Notes: generated by a model not told the origin, from the letters alone. Positions 41,233 to 50,145 are shown, counted from the stretch's first letter. The stretch is 64,000 bases of DNA from Actinomycetospora sp. TBRC 11914 (GCF_012933465.1 NZ_JABBND010000001.1:1116001-1180000), one strand, 5' to 3'. Numbers and translations are program-made.

Positions 41233-42608
41233 TCCATCCACCCGAGGATCTCCAGGGCGACCTGCGCGGCCAGCCGGTCCTGGTAGTGGTCGAGGCTCAG
41301 CCCGGAGAGCTCCTCGGCGCGCCGCAGCCGGTACCCGACGGTGTTGGGGTGCACCGAGAGCGCCTTGGCGGTGCGCTGCGGGCTGCCGTCCTCCCGGAAG
41401 TAGCGGGCCAGGGTGCGGACGAGCTCGACGGTGCGCTCCGAGGAGTCGTCGGCGAGCCGCCCGAGCACCTCGCGGGCGAACGCGCGGGCGTCCTCGGGGT
41501 CGGGCACCTGGAGGAGCAGGCGGTGCACCCCGAGATCGTCGAAGCGCAGCAGCCGACCCTCGCGCCCCAGGCGGCGGGCGGCCTCCAGGGTGCGGCGGGC
41601 CTGCTCGTAGGAGCGGGTGAGCCCGGCGACGTCGTCGACCTCGCGACCCAGCGCCACCGTCACCGGCCAGTCCGCGCCACGCCCGCGGGCGAGCGCGGCG
41701 GCGGTGGCGGTCCCGACGGCGACCGGGTCGGCGGAGGCCGGGACCAGCGCGACGACCTCGCGGTCGCGGACCACGGCGAGGACGCCGGGCACGAGCCGGG
41801 CCAGCCGGTCGCGGGCCTCGGCCGGCAGCGGCGGCCGGGTCCCCGCCGGGTCGGCGACCTCCGGCTCGCCCGTGCGGGGCACGACGACGAGCACGCGGTG
41901 CGGCACCCCGGCGGCGAACCCGACGTGCTCGGCCCACTGCGCCGCCTCGGCGGCCGAGCGTGCCCGGCCGAGGAGCAGCCCGGAGAGCAGGTCGTCGCGG
42001 ATGGTCCCGGCGGCGACCGCGAGCACCCGCTCCCGCCCCAGGAGCACCCCGACGATCGTGGCCGCGTGCTCGGCGGCGAGCAGCAGGACGTCGTCGCCGT
42101 CGAGGGCGGCGGGCCGCTCGCGGCGCGCCGGGTCCTCCTCGGCGAGCAGGAACCCGGCGGTCTCCCCGCCGACCACGACCGGCACCACCACGCGCACCCA
42201 CGTGCCGGTGCCCGGCACCCGCAGCGCCCGGCCGCCCCGGTCGGCCGCGGCGAGGACCCGCGCGCCGCGCGCGCCGGCCACCTCGGCGCGCAGCACGGCC
42301 GCCGCCCGGCCCTCGTCGATCCCCGGCGCGCCCGCGGCGAGCACCGCGTGCTCCGGCCCCGGACCGACCACGCCGGCGACGGCACCGAGCTCGTCGGTGA
42401 GCAGCCGGACGACCGCGGCGGGCCCGGCGTCGTGCGCGGTCGCGAGCGCGGAGAGCCGCCGGTGGAGGACGACGAGGCCGCGCAGCGCCTCCGTGCCCCC
42501 GGACCCGCCCGGGGGCCGGACCTCGGCGGCGCCGGCGTCGGTCGACGGGGGGACGGCCCGGACGCGACCCGCCGGGCGTCCCGAGGGGAACCGACCCGCC
42601 GTCGCCAC
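41229..42608 (-). CDS. PucR-family transcriptional regulator
   Basis: 459 residues from GTG 42608 (weak ribosome site). GAF-like N-terminal half (about 40-200) and PucR C-terminal helix-turn-helix (about 405-455): LVRTLARYFREDGSPQRTAKALSVHPNTVGYRLRRAEELSGL. PucR proteins usually respond to purines or other nitrogen metabolites. It is co-translated with the methionine enzyme, an unusual pairing that suggests it senses one-carbon or sulfur status. Divergent from wrbA. Confidence 0.9.
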   Translation of the reverse strand: MATAGRFPSGRPAGRVRAVPPSTDAGAAEVRPPGGSGGTEALRGLVVLHRRLSALATAHDAGPAAVVRLLTDELGAVAGVVGPGPEHAVLAAGAPGIDEGRAAAVLRAEVAGARGARVLAAADRGGRALRVPGTGTWVRVVVPVVVGGETAGFLLAEEDPARRERPAALDGDDVLLLAAEHAATIVGVLLGRERVLAVAAGTIRDDLLSGLLLGRARSAAEAAQWAEHVGFAAGVPHRVLVVVPRTGEPEVADPAGTRPPLPAEARDRLARLVPGVLAVVRDREVVALVPASADPVAVGTATAAALARGRGADWPVTVALGREVDDVAGLTRSYEQARRTLEAARRLGREGRLLRFDDLGVHRLLLQVPDPEDARAFAREVLGRLADDSSERTVELVRTLARYFREDGSPQRTAKALSVHPNTVGYRLRRAEELSGLSLDHYQDRLAAQVALEILGWME

Positions 42609-42709
42609 CCGTCCAGTGTGCCCAACCGCACCCGCCGGGTCCTGCGCACGCGCACCGTCGGTCGCGAGAGGGTGGGCGGGACACACCCCCGCTCCCCGGA
42701 GGATCCCCC

Positions 42710-43306
42710 GTGGCCCGCATCGCCGTCGTCTTCTACTCCGCCACCGGCAACGTCGCCGCGCTCGCCGAGGCGCTCGCCGACGGGGCCCGCGGGGCGGGCG
42801 CCGAGGTCCGGGTGCGCCCGGTCGCCGAGCGCGCGCCGAAGGAGGCCATCGAGGGCAACCGGCGCTGGAAGGAGTGGGTGGAGAACAACCCCTACGACAC
42901 CGTCGCCTCCCTCGACGACCTGGAGTGGGCGGACGGGATCGCGCTCGGCAGCCCGACCCGCTTCGGCGCCGCCGCCGAGCAGCTCAAGGCGTTCCTCGAC
43001 ACCACCGGCGGGCTCTGGGCGCAGGGCAAGCTCGCTTCGAAGGTCGGGACGTCGTTCACGTCGGCCTCGACCGGGCACGGCGGGCTGGAGGCGACGATCG
43101 TCGCGATGAACATGGTCTTCTACCACTGGGGGACGATCATCATGCCGCTCGGCTACGCCGCCGACCCGTCGCTGATGGAGTCCGGCAACCCCTACGGCGC
43201 GTCGTGGGTGTCGCGGAAGTCGGCGGCGCCGGGCGACGAGGCGCTGGGCGCGGCGCGGGTGCAGGGGACGCGGCTGGCGGAGGTGGCCGCGAAGCTCGCG
43301 GCCTGA
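42710..43306 (+). CDS. wrbA: NAD(P)H:quinone oxidoreductase, WrbA type
   Basis: 198 residues from GTG 42710 after GGAGGATC. Flavodoxin-like: FMN loop YSATGNVAALAEAL, GSPTRFGAAAEQLKAFLDTTGGLWAQGKLASKVGTSFTSA and the WGTIIMPLGY block. These are the WrbA signatures. It reduces quinones by two electrons in the cytoplasm, against oxidative stress. Single gene. Confidence 0.95.
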   Translation: MARIAVVFYSATGNVAALAEALADGARGAGAEVRVRPVAERAPKEAIEGNRRWKEWVENNPYDTVASLDDLEWADGIALGSPTRFGAAAEQLKAFLDTTGGLWAQGKLASKVGTSFTSASTGHGGLEATIVAMNMVFYHWGTIIMPLGYAADPSLMESGNPYGASWVSRKSAAPGDEALGAARVQGTRLAEVAAKLAA

Positions 43307-43330
43307 GCGCCGCGGGCGTCGCGGTCCGGG

Positions 43331-44137
43331 TCAGTCCAGCGCCCGCCGGACGAACCCCTGGATCCCGATCGCCCCGAACAGCAGGCACGCCAGCACCAGC
43401 GCCCCGAAGCACACCCACCCCGGGAGGTGGGGGATCTGCGGGGTGAGCGCCCCGCGCAGGCCCTCGGCGACGTAGGTGATCGGGTTGAGCGCGCAGATCA
43501 CCTGGAACCACCGCAACGAGGAGATCTGCAGGAACGGGAACTGCGTCGAGCCGGTGAACAGCAGCGGCGTGATGACCACCGCGAACACGATGTTGATCCG
43601 CCGCGGCGAGACGGCCGTACCGATCACCAGGCCGGCGGCGCCGCCGGCGAGCGCCCCGAGCACCAGCAGCAGCGCGGACTCCGGTAGCCCGCCGAGGTGC
43701 CAGGTGACCTGGTCGAGCACGAGGTAGCCGACCGGGATCATCACCAGCGAGCCGATCATGCCCCGCACCGCCCCGAACACGATCTTCTCGACCGCCACCA
43801 TGCGCGTCGACAGCGGCGCGAGCAGGCGGTCCTCGATCTCCTTCGTGTAGCTGAAGTCGATCACCAGGGGCAGCGCGACGGCCTGCACCGCGACGAGGAA
43901 CGCGTTGAGGGCGAGCAGGCCGGGCAGGAGCAGCTGCGCGTAACCGGGCGCGATGTAGCCGAGCTGGCTCAGCACCTTGCCGAACACGAACAGCAGGAAG
44001 AACGGCTGGACGAGCACCTGGGAAAGGAAGCTGCCGAACTCGCGGCCGGTCACCGCGACGTCGCGGCCGAGGACGCCGAGGAACGCCCGCGTGGTGGAGA
44101 CGCGCCGGTCGGCCGCCGTCGTCGGGAGCGTGGTCAT
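43331..44137 (-). CDS. ABC-2 type exporter permease
   Basis: 268 residues from ATG 44137, ATGA-coupled to the ATPase. Six membrane helices; the family block INIVFAVVITPLLFTGSTQFPF and LNPITYVAEGLRG mark ABC-2 permeases of the DrrB/NodJ type. A dimer with two copies of the ATPase would move drug, polysaccharide or lipid substrates outwards. Confidence 0.9.
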   Translation of the reverse strand: MTTLPTTAADRRVSTTRAFLGVLGRDVAVTGREFGSFLSQVLVQPFFLLFVFGKVLSQLGYIAPGYAQLLLPGLLALNAFLVAVQAVALPLVIDFSYTKEIEDRLLAPLSTRMVAVEKIVFGAVRGMIGSLVMIPVGYLVLDQVTWHLGGLPESALLLVLGALAGGAAGLVIGTAVSPRRINIVFAVVITPLLFTGSTQFPFLQISSLRWFQVICALNPITYVAEGLRGALTPQIPHLPGWVCFGALVLACLLFGAIGIQGFVRRALD

Positions 44138-45210
44138 CGCAGCCCCCGCCCGGTCAGGTCGATGAAGACGTCCTCGAGGGTCGGCTCGCCGAGCGCGACG
44201 TCGAGGACCCGGCCGCCCGCGGCGGCGACCTCGTCGAGCAGGCCCGGCAGGGCCGCGCCCGCCTCGCCGTCCACCCGGGCGCGCAGCCGCGCCGTGCCCG
44301 CGCCGTCCTCGAGCACCTCGGCGCCCGCGGTGCCGCGCACGGCCGCGAGCCGGTCGCGCAGGACGGTGGCGTCGGCGCCGGTCACGGCGAGGTCCACCGT
44401 CGCGGACCCGGACAGCCCCGCGACCAGCGCGGCCGGCGTGTCGAGCGCGAGCAGCCGGCCGTGGTCGACGATCCCGACCCGGTCGGCGAGCTTCGCGGCC
44501 TCGTCCATGTCGTGGGTGGTGAGCACGATCGTCACCCCGCCCGCGGCCAGCTCGGCGACGCGGTCGTGGACGAACAGCCGGGCCTGCGGGTCGAGGCCGG
44601 TGGAGGGCTCGTCGAGGAAGAGCACGCGCGGGTCGTGCATGAGGCCGCGGGCGATGATCAGCCGCTGCGCCTGGCCGCCGGAGAGCTCGTCGGGGTTCGT
44701 CCCCGCCTTGTCCGCCAGGCCCATCCGCTCGAGGAGCTCGTCGGCCAGCGGACCGCGCCGGGCCCGCGGCACCCCGTGGTAGGCGGCGTGCCAGACGAGG
44801 TTGGCGCGGGCGTCGAGGGAGCGGTCGAGGTTGGGGCGCTGGGGGACGACGCCGAGCACCGCGCGGGCGCCCACCGGGTCGGCGGCGACGTCGATGCCCG
44901 CGACCGTCGCCCGCCCCGCGGTCTTGCGGACACGGGTGGTGAGGACGCCGATCGTCGTGGTCTTCCCGGCGCCGTTGGGCCCGAGGAGCCCGAACACCTC
45001 ACCGGGCGCGACGGCGAACGAGATGCCGTCGACGGCGTTGCCCTTCGCCTTGGGGTAGCGCTTGACGAGGTCGGCCACCTCGACGGCCGGCGGCGCGGCC
45101 TGGGGAGCGGAACGGTCCGGGCGCGCCGCCCGGGTCTCGATGGACACGTGCCGCGACGCTACCGGCGGGTCCGGTGGCAGGGCACGTCGATTGCTGACGG
45201 GGGCGGCCAT
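44134..45210 (-). CDS. ABC exporter ATPase (DrrA-like)
   Basis: 358 residues from ATG 45210; GTG 45147 is also possible as no ribosome site is clear. Walker A GPNGAGKTT, Q-loop VVPQRPNLD, signature LSGGQAQR, Walker B VLFLDEPSTGLD and switch His in LTTHDMDEA are intact. The C-terminal ~90 residues match the DrrA/NodI extension that contacts the permease. Upstream lies the nested repeat structure at 45261. Confidence 0.92.
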   Translation of the reverse strand: MAAPVSNRRALPPDPPVASRHVSIETRAARPDRSAPQAAPPAVEVADLVKRYPKAKGNAVDGISFAVAPGEVFGLLGPNGAGKTTTIGVLTTRVRKTAGRATVAGIDVAADPVGARAVLGVVPQRPNLDRSLDARANLVWHAAYHGVPRARRGPLADELLERMGLADKAGTNPDELSGGQAQRLIIARGLMHDPRVLFLDEPSTGLDPQARLFVHDRVAELAAGGVTIVLTTHDMDEAAKLADRVGIVDHGRLLALDTPAALVAGLSGSATVDLAVTGADATVLRDRLAAVRGTAGAEVLEDGAGTARLRARVDGEAGAALPGLLDEVAAAGGRVLDVALGEPTLEDVFIDLTGRGLR

Positions 45211-45260
45211 GCGGACCAGCGTCGGACCTGAAGCGTCGTCGAGGTCAAGCCCCCGTCCCC

Positions 45261-45375
45261 GCGCGAGGGGAACCCTCGGCCTACTAGAGCGGCCGGATGT
45301 TCCCCTCGCGTCCGGGAGCGGGCGCCGCGAGGGGAGGATCGAGTCGCTCTAGCCGGCCGAGGGTTCCCCTCGCGC
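45261..45375. repeat. Nested palindromic element with four copies of one motif
   Basis: Outer inverted repeats at 45261-45281 and 45355-45375 are perfect over 21 bases. Inside lie CTAGAGCG (45284-45291) and CGCTCTAG (45345-45352), then TCCCCTCGCG (45301-45310) and CGCGAGGGGA (45327-45336). The 10-base motif CGCGAGGGGA thus occurs four times in alternating orientation. It lies between the ABC operon and the upstream gene's stop. It could act as a terminator, or be a MITE- or BIME-like element. Confidence 0.75.
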
Positions 45376-45389
45376 AGAACGGTGGGAGG

Positions 45390-45788
45390 TCAGCAGTCGC
45401 GGAGCTCCGGACTCTGGTTGAGCAGCTGTCCCCGCGGCGAGACGAACGCGTCGAAGGTGTCGGCGTCGGCACCCTCGATCCCGGCGGGCGAGAAGGCCGC
45501 CACCCGGTGGCAGTTCTGGAAGGCGAGCACCACGCCGAAGTGGCGCTCCAGCCCGCCGCGGATCGCGTCCGAGGCCAGCGCGCGCAGCAGCTCGCCGCGC
45601 GCGGCCTCCGAGGGCGGCGGGACCTCGTGGACGGTGGGCGAGCCGGGTACCGGGGCCGCCCCGGCGACCGAGGACACCACGTCCCAGGCGTAGGGCAGGG
45701 ACTCGCGGACGCAGGCGACGAACGCGTCGTCGTCGACCTCGCCGCGCTGGGCGGCGGCGAGCAGGTCGGGAGAGACGTCGAGGGACAC
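45390..45788 (-). CDS. SCO5389-like conserved protein
   Basis: 132 residues from GTG 45788. Strong match from memory to the SCO5389 family of actinobacteria: MSLDVSPDLLAAAQRGEVDDDAFVACVRESLPYAWDVVS, PPPSEAARGELLRALASDAIRGGLERHFGV, FQNCHRVAAF and the terminal QLLNQSPELRDC. The final Cys and the NCH segment suggest metal or redox chemistry, but no function is known to me. Gene order with a CooC-like ATPase, 15 bases apart, suggests joint work. Confidence 0.8.
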   Translation of the reverse strand: MSLDVSPDLLAAAQRGEVDDDAFVACVRESLPYAWDVVSSVAGAAPVPGSPTVHEVPPPSEAARGELLRALASDAIRGGLERHFGVVLAFQNCHRVAAFSPAGIEGADADTFDAFVSPRGQLLNQSPELRDC

Positions 45789-45803
45789 GGGGACCTCCAG
45801 CAG

Positions 45804-46754
45804 TCAGGGAACGGGGACGAACTCGGGGTCGATCTGGTCGAGCAGGTGCGCGCCGGCCCAGGCCTGCGCGTTGCGGCGGTGCAGGGCGACGGTGTCGGCC
45901 TGGAAGCGCACCCAGTCCTGCGGGACGGCGTCGAGCGCGTCGCGGACGGCGTCGACGGCGGCGGCGTTCTCCGGCTCCAGGCCGTCGACCGCCCGGTCGG
46001 CGCCCCGGTCGCCGGCGCGCACGTGGCGTGACGAGCCGACGCAGGCGAGCAGCTCCACGCCGGCGTCGGCGAGCCCGGCGCGCAGGAAGGCCTCGTCGTC
46101 GGGGTCGGCGACCTTGTTCCCGACGACGCCGAGGCGCACCCCGAACTCCCGCGCGTAGCCCGCGTACTGGCGCACGACGCCGAGGGCGCGCTCGGTGGGC
46201 TCGCACACGAGGACGGTGAGGTCGAAGCGGGTGAACAGGCCGGAGGCGAACGCGTCGGCGCCGGCGGTCATGTCGACGACGACGTACTCGTCGGGGCCGT
46301 CCACGAGGTGCCCGAGCAGCAGCTCCACGGCGCCGGTCTTGGCGTGGAAGCACGCGACGCCGAGGTCGGCGTCGTCGAACGCGCCCGCGAGGCCCAGCCG
46401 CAGACCCGGGACGACCTCGCGCACGGCCGCGTCGTAGACCGGGTTGTCCTCGACGACGCGCAGCAACCGCGACCCGCGCCCGGGCGGCGTCGTCTTGATC
46501 ATCTGTTCGGCCGCGGGCAGCCGGGGGTTGTCCCCGCGCAGCCACTCCTTGAGGACGTCGACGTGGCCGGAGAGCGTGGGCAGGGTCGCCGTGACGGCAG
46601 GTGGAGCACCGAGGGCGACCGCGAGGTCCTGGTTGATGTCGGCGTCGAGCGCGAGCACCGGTGCCCCGGTCCCGGCCGCGCGCAGGGCGAACAGCGAGGC
46701 GAGGGTGGTCTTGCCGCTGCCGCCCTTGCCGACGAAGGCGATCTTCACGAGCAC
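45804..46754 (-). CDS. CooC/MinD-like metal-insertion type ATPase
   Basis: 316 residues from GTG 46754. Deviant Walker A with signature lysine VGKGGSGKTTL at residues 8-18, DADINQDLAVALG (Walker A-prime), and VVVDMTAGADAF. This is the SIMIBI class that includes CooC (nickel insertion into CO dehydrogenase) and MinD/ParA. No CO dehydrogenase, hydrogenase or chromosome-partition genes lie nearby, so the client is unknown; the SCO5389-like partner is the best candidate. A palindromic site overlaps its promoter. Confidence 0.85.
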   Translation of the reverse strand: MLVKIAFVGKGGSGKTTLASLFALRAAGTGAPVLALDADINQDLAVALGAPPAVTATLPTLSGHVDVLKEWLRGDNPRLPAAEQMIKTTPPGRGSRLLRVVEDNPVYDAAVREVVPGLRLGLAGAFDDADLGVACFHAKTGAVELLLGHLVDGPDEYVVVDMTAGADAFASGLFTRFDLTVLVCEPTERALGVVRQYAGYAREFGVRLGVVGNKVADPDDEAFLRAGLADAGVELLACVGSSRHVRAGDRGADRAVDGLEPENAAAVDAVRDALDAVPQDWVRFQADTVALHRRNAQAWAGAHLLDQIDPEFVPVP

Positions 46755-46764
46755 GGACCCTAAC

Positions 46765-46779
46765 CGACAACGGTTGTCG
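46765..46779. promoter_or_regulatory. Palindromic operator candidate upstream of the CooC-like ATPase
   Basis: CGACAACGGTTGTCG, a perfect 15-base palindrome, centred 18 bases before the GTG start. TAAC and TTA flanks extend the symmetry with one extra base. Placement over the ribosome site and start of transcription suits a repressor site. Confidence 0.5.
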
Positions 46780-46807
46780 TTATCGATCGGGCGACATCAG
46801 TGCGCGC

Positions 46808-46855
46808 ACGAACGGCCGGCTCGTCACCGAAGAAGGTGACGAACCGGCCGTTCGT
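46808..46855. terminator. 21-base stem terminator after the decarboxylase gene
   Basis: Arms at 46808-46828 and 46835-46855, 20 of 21 pairs, loop GAAGAA, starting ten bases beyond the stop codon of the TPP enzyme (minus strand). Confidence 0.85.
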
Positions 46856-46864
46856 CCCGGCGGA

Positions 46865-48502
46865 TCAGCTCCCGGACCGCCCGATCGGCACCGACACCAG
46901 CAGCGGGCCGTCGCCGTCGCGTCCCCGCTCGAGCGCGGCCCGCAGCTCGTCGGCCGTCGTCGCGACCTCGGCCGGTACGCCGTAGCCCGCCGCCAGCGCG
47001 GTGAAGTCGACGGTCGGCAGGTCGAGCCCGGGAGCTTTCGGGGTGTTCTCCCGGGCGGCGAACCACTTGAGGATCGCGTACTCGCGGTTCTCCAGGACCA
47101 GCACCGTGACCGGGACGCCGAGCGCCGACGCCGTCGCCAGCGCCTGGATCGAGTACTGCATCGAGCCGTCCCCGATCGCGGCCAGCACCGGCCGCGACCG
47201 GTCGGCCAGCGCCACCCCCACCGCCGCCGGCAGCCCGAAGCCGAGGCCACCCGACGTCGTGAAGAACGAGCTCCCAGGGCGGCGCACCGGACGGCGGGCG
47301 TGCAGCGCGGCCCGGTTGGACGGCGACTCGTCGACCACCACCCCGTCGACCGGCCACACCACGTCGACGGTGTCGAAGACCTCCTCGGGGCTCAGGGTCC
47401 CCGGCGTCGCCGAGGGCTGGGCCTTCCCGACGGCGGGCGCCTCGCCCGGCACCGCCCGCGACGACGCGGCGACCCGCTCGCGCAGCGCCCGCACCACCGC
47501 CGTCGGGTCGGCGACGAGCGCGTCGCCCATCGGGGCGCGGGCGGCCTGGTCGGGGTCGGCGGTGACGTGGTGCAGCGTCGTCCCCTCGGGCAGGAACCGG
47601 CCCGGCACGTAGGGGTAGTAGCGGAAGACCGCCGTGCCGAGCACGACGACGACGTCGTGCGGCTCGAGGGTGTCCGCGAGCGGCGCGATCGCCATCGGCA
47701 GGCTGCCGCGGAAGAGCGGGTGGTCCTCCGGGAAGCCGACGCGCCCGTCGGCGGGCGGCCCGTAGACCGCGGCCGAGCAGCGCTCGGCGAGGGCAACGGC
47801 GTCGTCGAACCCGCCGCCGGCGTCGACGTCGCCGCCGAAGACGAGGGCCGGCGCCGCGGCACCGTCGAGGGCGGCGGCCAGCCGGTCGACGTCGGCCGGG
47901 TCGGGCCGCAGCGGCGCGCGCACGGTGCGCTCCACGGCGCGCCGCGCGACCTCGAGGTCGCCGCCGCTGAGCTCGACGCCCCAGTCGTCCATCGGGATCG
48001 AGACGAACACCGGGCCGGTCGGCGGGGTCAGCGCCACGTGGATCGCCCGCGCCAGCGTCGCCGGGACGTCCTCCGGCCGGGGCGGCTCGGCGGCGAACTT
48101 CACCGTCGGGGCCGGGAGCTCGGTGGCGCGCGGGTTGGTCAGCAGCGCCTCGAGCGTCATCATCGGACGGACCTGCTGGCCGGCGGTGACCACCAACGGG
48201 GTCTTGTTGGCAGCCGCGTTGACCAGCGCCCCGACCGCGTTCCCGACGCCGGGTGCGGTGTGGAGGTTGACCAGCGTCGCGCGGCCGGTGGCCTGGGCGT
48301 ACCCGTCGGCCATCCCGACGACCGCCGCCTCCTGCAGCCCGAGGACGTAGGTGAAGTCGTCGGGGAACTGCTGGAGCATCGGGAGCTCCGTGGAGCCCGG
48401 GTTCCCGAAGACCGTCGTCATGCCGTGCGCCCGGAACAGCTCGAGCGCCATCTCCCGCACGGTGGTGGAGCCGGCTCCGCTGCGCTGCGCGTCCGTCGTC
48501 AC
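46865..48502 (-). CDS. Thiamine-diphosphate enzyme, benzoylformate decarboxylase-like
   Basis: 545 residues from GTG 48502. Three ThDP domains: pyrimidine-binding part with NPGSTELPML and LQEAAVVGMADGYAQ (cofactor Glu), NLHTAPGVGNA; central GTAVFRYYPYVPG and ARAPMGDALVAD; and pyrophosphate motif GDGSMQYSIQAL with NREY near 480. It closely follows MdlC of Pseudomonas. MdlC's Ser and the NLH His are present, but from memory its third catalytic His (RYHQY) is Tyr here. It would decarboxylate an aromatic or branched 2-keto acid to an aldehyde. Confidence 0.88.
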   Translation of the reverse strand: MTTDAQRSGAGSTTVREMALELFRAHGMTTVFGNPGSTELPMLQQFPDDFTYVLGLQEAAVVGMADGYAQATGRATLVNLHTAPGVGNAVGALVNAAANKTPLVVTAGQQVRPMMTLEALLTNPRATELPAPTVKFAAEPPRPEDVPATLARAIHVALTPPTGPVFVSIPMDDWGVELSGGDLEVARRAVERTVRAPLRPDPADVDRLAAALDGAAAPALVFGGDVDAGGGFDDAVALAERCSAAVYGPPADGRVGFPEDHPLFRGSLPMAIAPLADTLEPHDVVVVLGTAVFRYYPYVPGRFLPEGTTLHHVTADPDQAARAPMGDALVADPTAVVRALRERVAASSRAVPGEAPAVGKAQPSATPGTLSPEEVFDTVDVVWPVDGVVVDESPSNRAALHARRPVRRPGSSFFTTSGGLGFGLPAAVGVALADRSRPVLAAIGDGSMQYSIQALATASALGVPVTVLVLENREYAILKWFAARENTPKAPGLDLPTVDFTALAAGYGVPAEVATTADELRAALERGRDGDGPLLVSVPIGRSGS

Positions 48503-48542
48503 GCCCGAGGTCTACCCCCTCGGGCCGGCGCTCACCAGGTGA

Positions 48543-48815
48543 TCACCAGGCCTGCTGGGGCACCGCGGCCGGCAGGTGCAGCCGGCTGACGCGCACGACC
48601 ACGTCGGGCAGCTCGTCGCGGTCGAAGGTCCGGCGCAGCTCCTCCGCCCGGAGCGTGGCGGCGACCCCCTCGTAGGGGCCGTGGGCGTCCATCTCGCCGG
48701 TCTCCGGGTCGAAGACCAGGACCACGTAGCCGTCGCACTCGTCGAGATCCGCCGCTGCCGCCAGCAACGCCGCGGGTCGTTCGTTCAGCACGATGATCAC
48801 CTCCGCTCCGTTCAT
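48543..48815 (-). CDS. Hypothetical acidic protein
   Basis: 90 residues from ATG 48815, no clear ribosome site. Compact alternating hydrophobic strands (GAEVIIVL, DGYVVLVFDPETG, DVVVRVSRLH) suggest a small alpha/beta fold. FDPETGEMDAHGPYEG resembles a turn-rich surface loop. No family recognised. Lies 40 bases downstream of nothing on its own strand and just before the decarboxylase, so it could share that transcript. Confidence 0.5.
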   Translation of the reverse strand: MNGAEVIIVLNERPAALLAAAADLDECDGYVVLVFDPETGEMDAHGPYEGVAATLRAEELRRTFDRDELPDVVVRVSRLHLPAAVPQQAW

Positions 48816-48957
48816 CGCCACGATGACGGCCCGTGTGACCTCGCGGGCGGAAGTTGCCACCTTCGGGGTACCGGGTTCCGACGACGGCGGGTGGGGGTGA
48901 CACCCCATCCGGTGGCCGGTACGGCAGCGTGACCGGCGCCCGTCTAGCGTTCCGGCC

Positions 48958-50145
48958 ATGTCCCGCGACGCCGCCGTGGACCGTGACGCCTCCGCCGCCG
49001 CCGCACCCCTCGGCGCGACGCGCGACGTGGTGCCCTTCGAGCTCGACATCCCCGACGCCCAGGTCGCTGACCTGCACGAACGGCTTCGCCGGGTGCGGCT
49101 GCCGGAGCCGGAGCCGGTCGACGACTGGTCCCAGGGCATCCCGGCCGCCGTCGTCGCGGAACTGTGTCGCGCCTGGCTCGAGGAGCACGACGTGCACGCC
49201 CTGGCCGCCGAGCTCAACGGCCGGGGCCAGTACCGCACCGTCATCGACGGGCTCGGCATCCACTTCCTGCACGTAGAGTCACCGCGGCACGACGCACAGC
49301 CATTGCTCATCACCCACGGGTGGCCGGGCTCGGTGGTCGAGTTCCTGGACGTCCTGGACGCCCTGACCACGCCGTCGGACCCGTCGGCCCCGGCATTCCA
49401 CGTGGTCGCGCCGTCGTTGCCGGGCTTCGGGTTCTCCGACAAGCCGACCACGACCGGCTGGGGCGTCGACCACATCGCCGACGCGTGGGTCGAGCTGATG
49501 GACCGTCTGGGCTACGACCGCTTCCTCGCCCAGGGCGGCGACTGGGGTGCGATGGTGACGACGGCGCTCGGGGCGCGCCACCCCGACCGCGTCGCCGGCC
49601 TCCACACGACGATGCCGCTGGCGGCGCGCCCGGAGGGCGCGCGGACCGAGGACCTCCCCGAGCTCGAGCAGCGGTGGCTGGCGCAGGCGCGGGAGTTCCG
49701 CGAGGTCGGCAGCGGCTACTCCGGCCAGCAGCGGACGCGCCCGCAGACCCTCGGTTACGCGCTGGTCGACTCGCCGGCCGGCCAGCTCGCGTGGATCGCC
49801 GAGAAGTTCGCGGTGTGGACCGACGGCGGGGCGACGCTCGAACCGTCGGTGCCGCGGAAGCGCCTGCTGGACAACGTGGCCGTCTACTGGTTCGGCGCGT
49901 CGGGGGCGTCCTCGGCGCGGCTGTACTGGGAGAGCTTCGGCGGGGTCGACCGGTCGGCCCCGGTGACCGTCCCCTCGGCCGTGTCGATCTTCCCCGCCGA
50001 GATGGCGAAGATGCCGCGCTCGTGGGTCGAGGCGCGCTACACCGACCTCCGGTACTGGAACGTCCTCGACCGCGGCGGGCACTTCGCCTCGCTGGAGGTG
50101 CCGGAGCTGTTCGTGGCCGAGCTGCGAGGTGCCTTCGGCTCGTGA
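48958..50145 (+). CDS. Epoxide hydrolase (EHN + alpha/beta hydrolase)
   Basis: 395 residues from ATG 48958. N-terminal EHN domain (about 20-110, FELDIPDAQVADLHERLRRVRLPEP), then an alpha/beta hydrolase: oxyanion HGWPGSVVEF (120-129), nucleophile Asp195 in QGGDWGA, PGFGFSD, and terminal His in GGHFASLE. This is the microsomal-type epoxide hydrolase group, which adds water to epoxides to give diols. Its stop codon sits in palindromic repeat family B. Confidence 0.93.
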   Translation: MSRDAAVDRDASAAAAPLGATRDVVPFELDIPDAQVADLHERLRRVRLPEPEPVDDWSQGIPAAVVAELCRAWLEEHDVHALAAELNGRGQYRTVIDGLGIHFLHVESPRHDAQPLLITHGWPGSVVEFLDVLDALTTPSDPSAPAFHVVAPSLPGFGFSDKPTTTGWGVDHIADAWVELMDRLGYDRFLAQGGDWGAMVTTALGARHPDRVAGLHTTMPLAARPEGARTEDLPELEQRWLAQAREFREVGSGYSGQQRTRPQTLGYALVDSPAGQLAWIAEKFAVWTDGGATLEPSVPRKRLLDNVAVYWFGASGASSARLYWESFGGVDRSAPVTVPSAVSIFPAEMAKMPRSWVEARYTDLRYWNVLDRGGHFASLEVPELFVAELRGAFGS

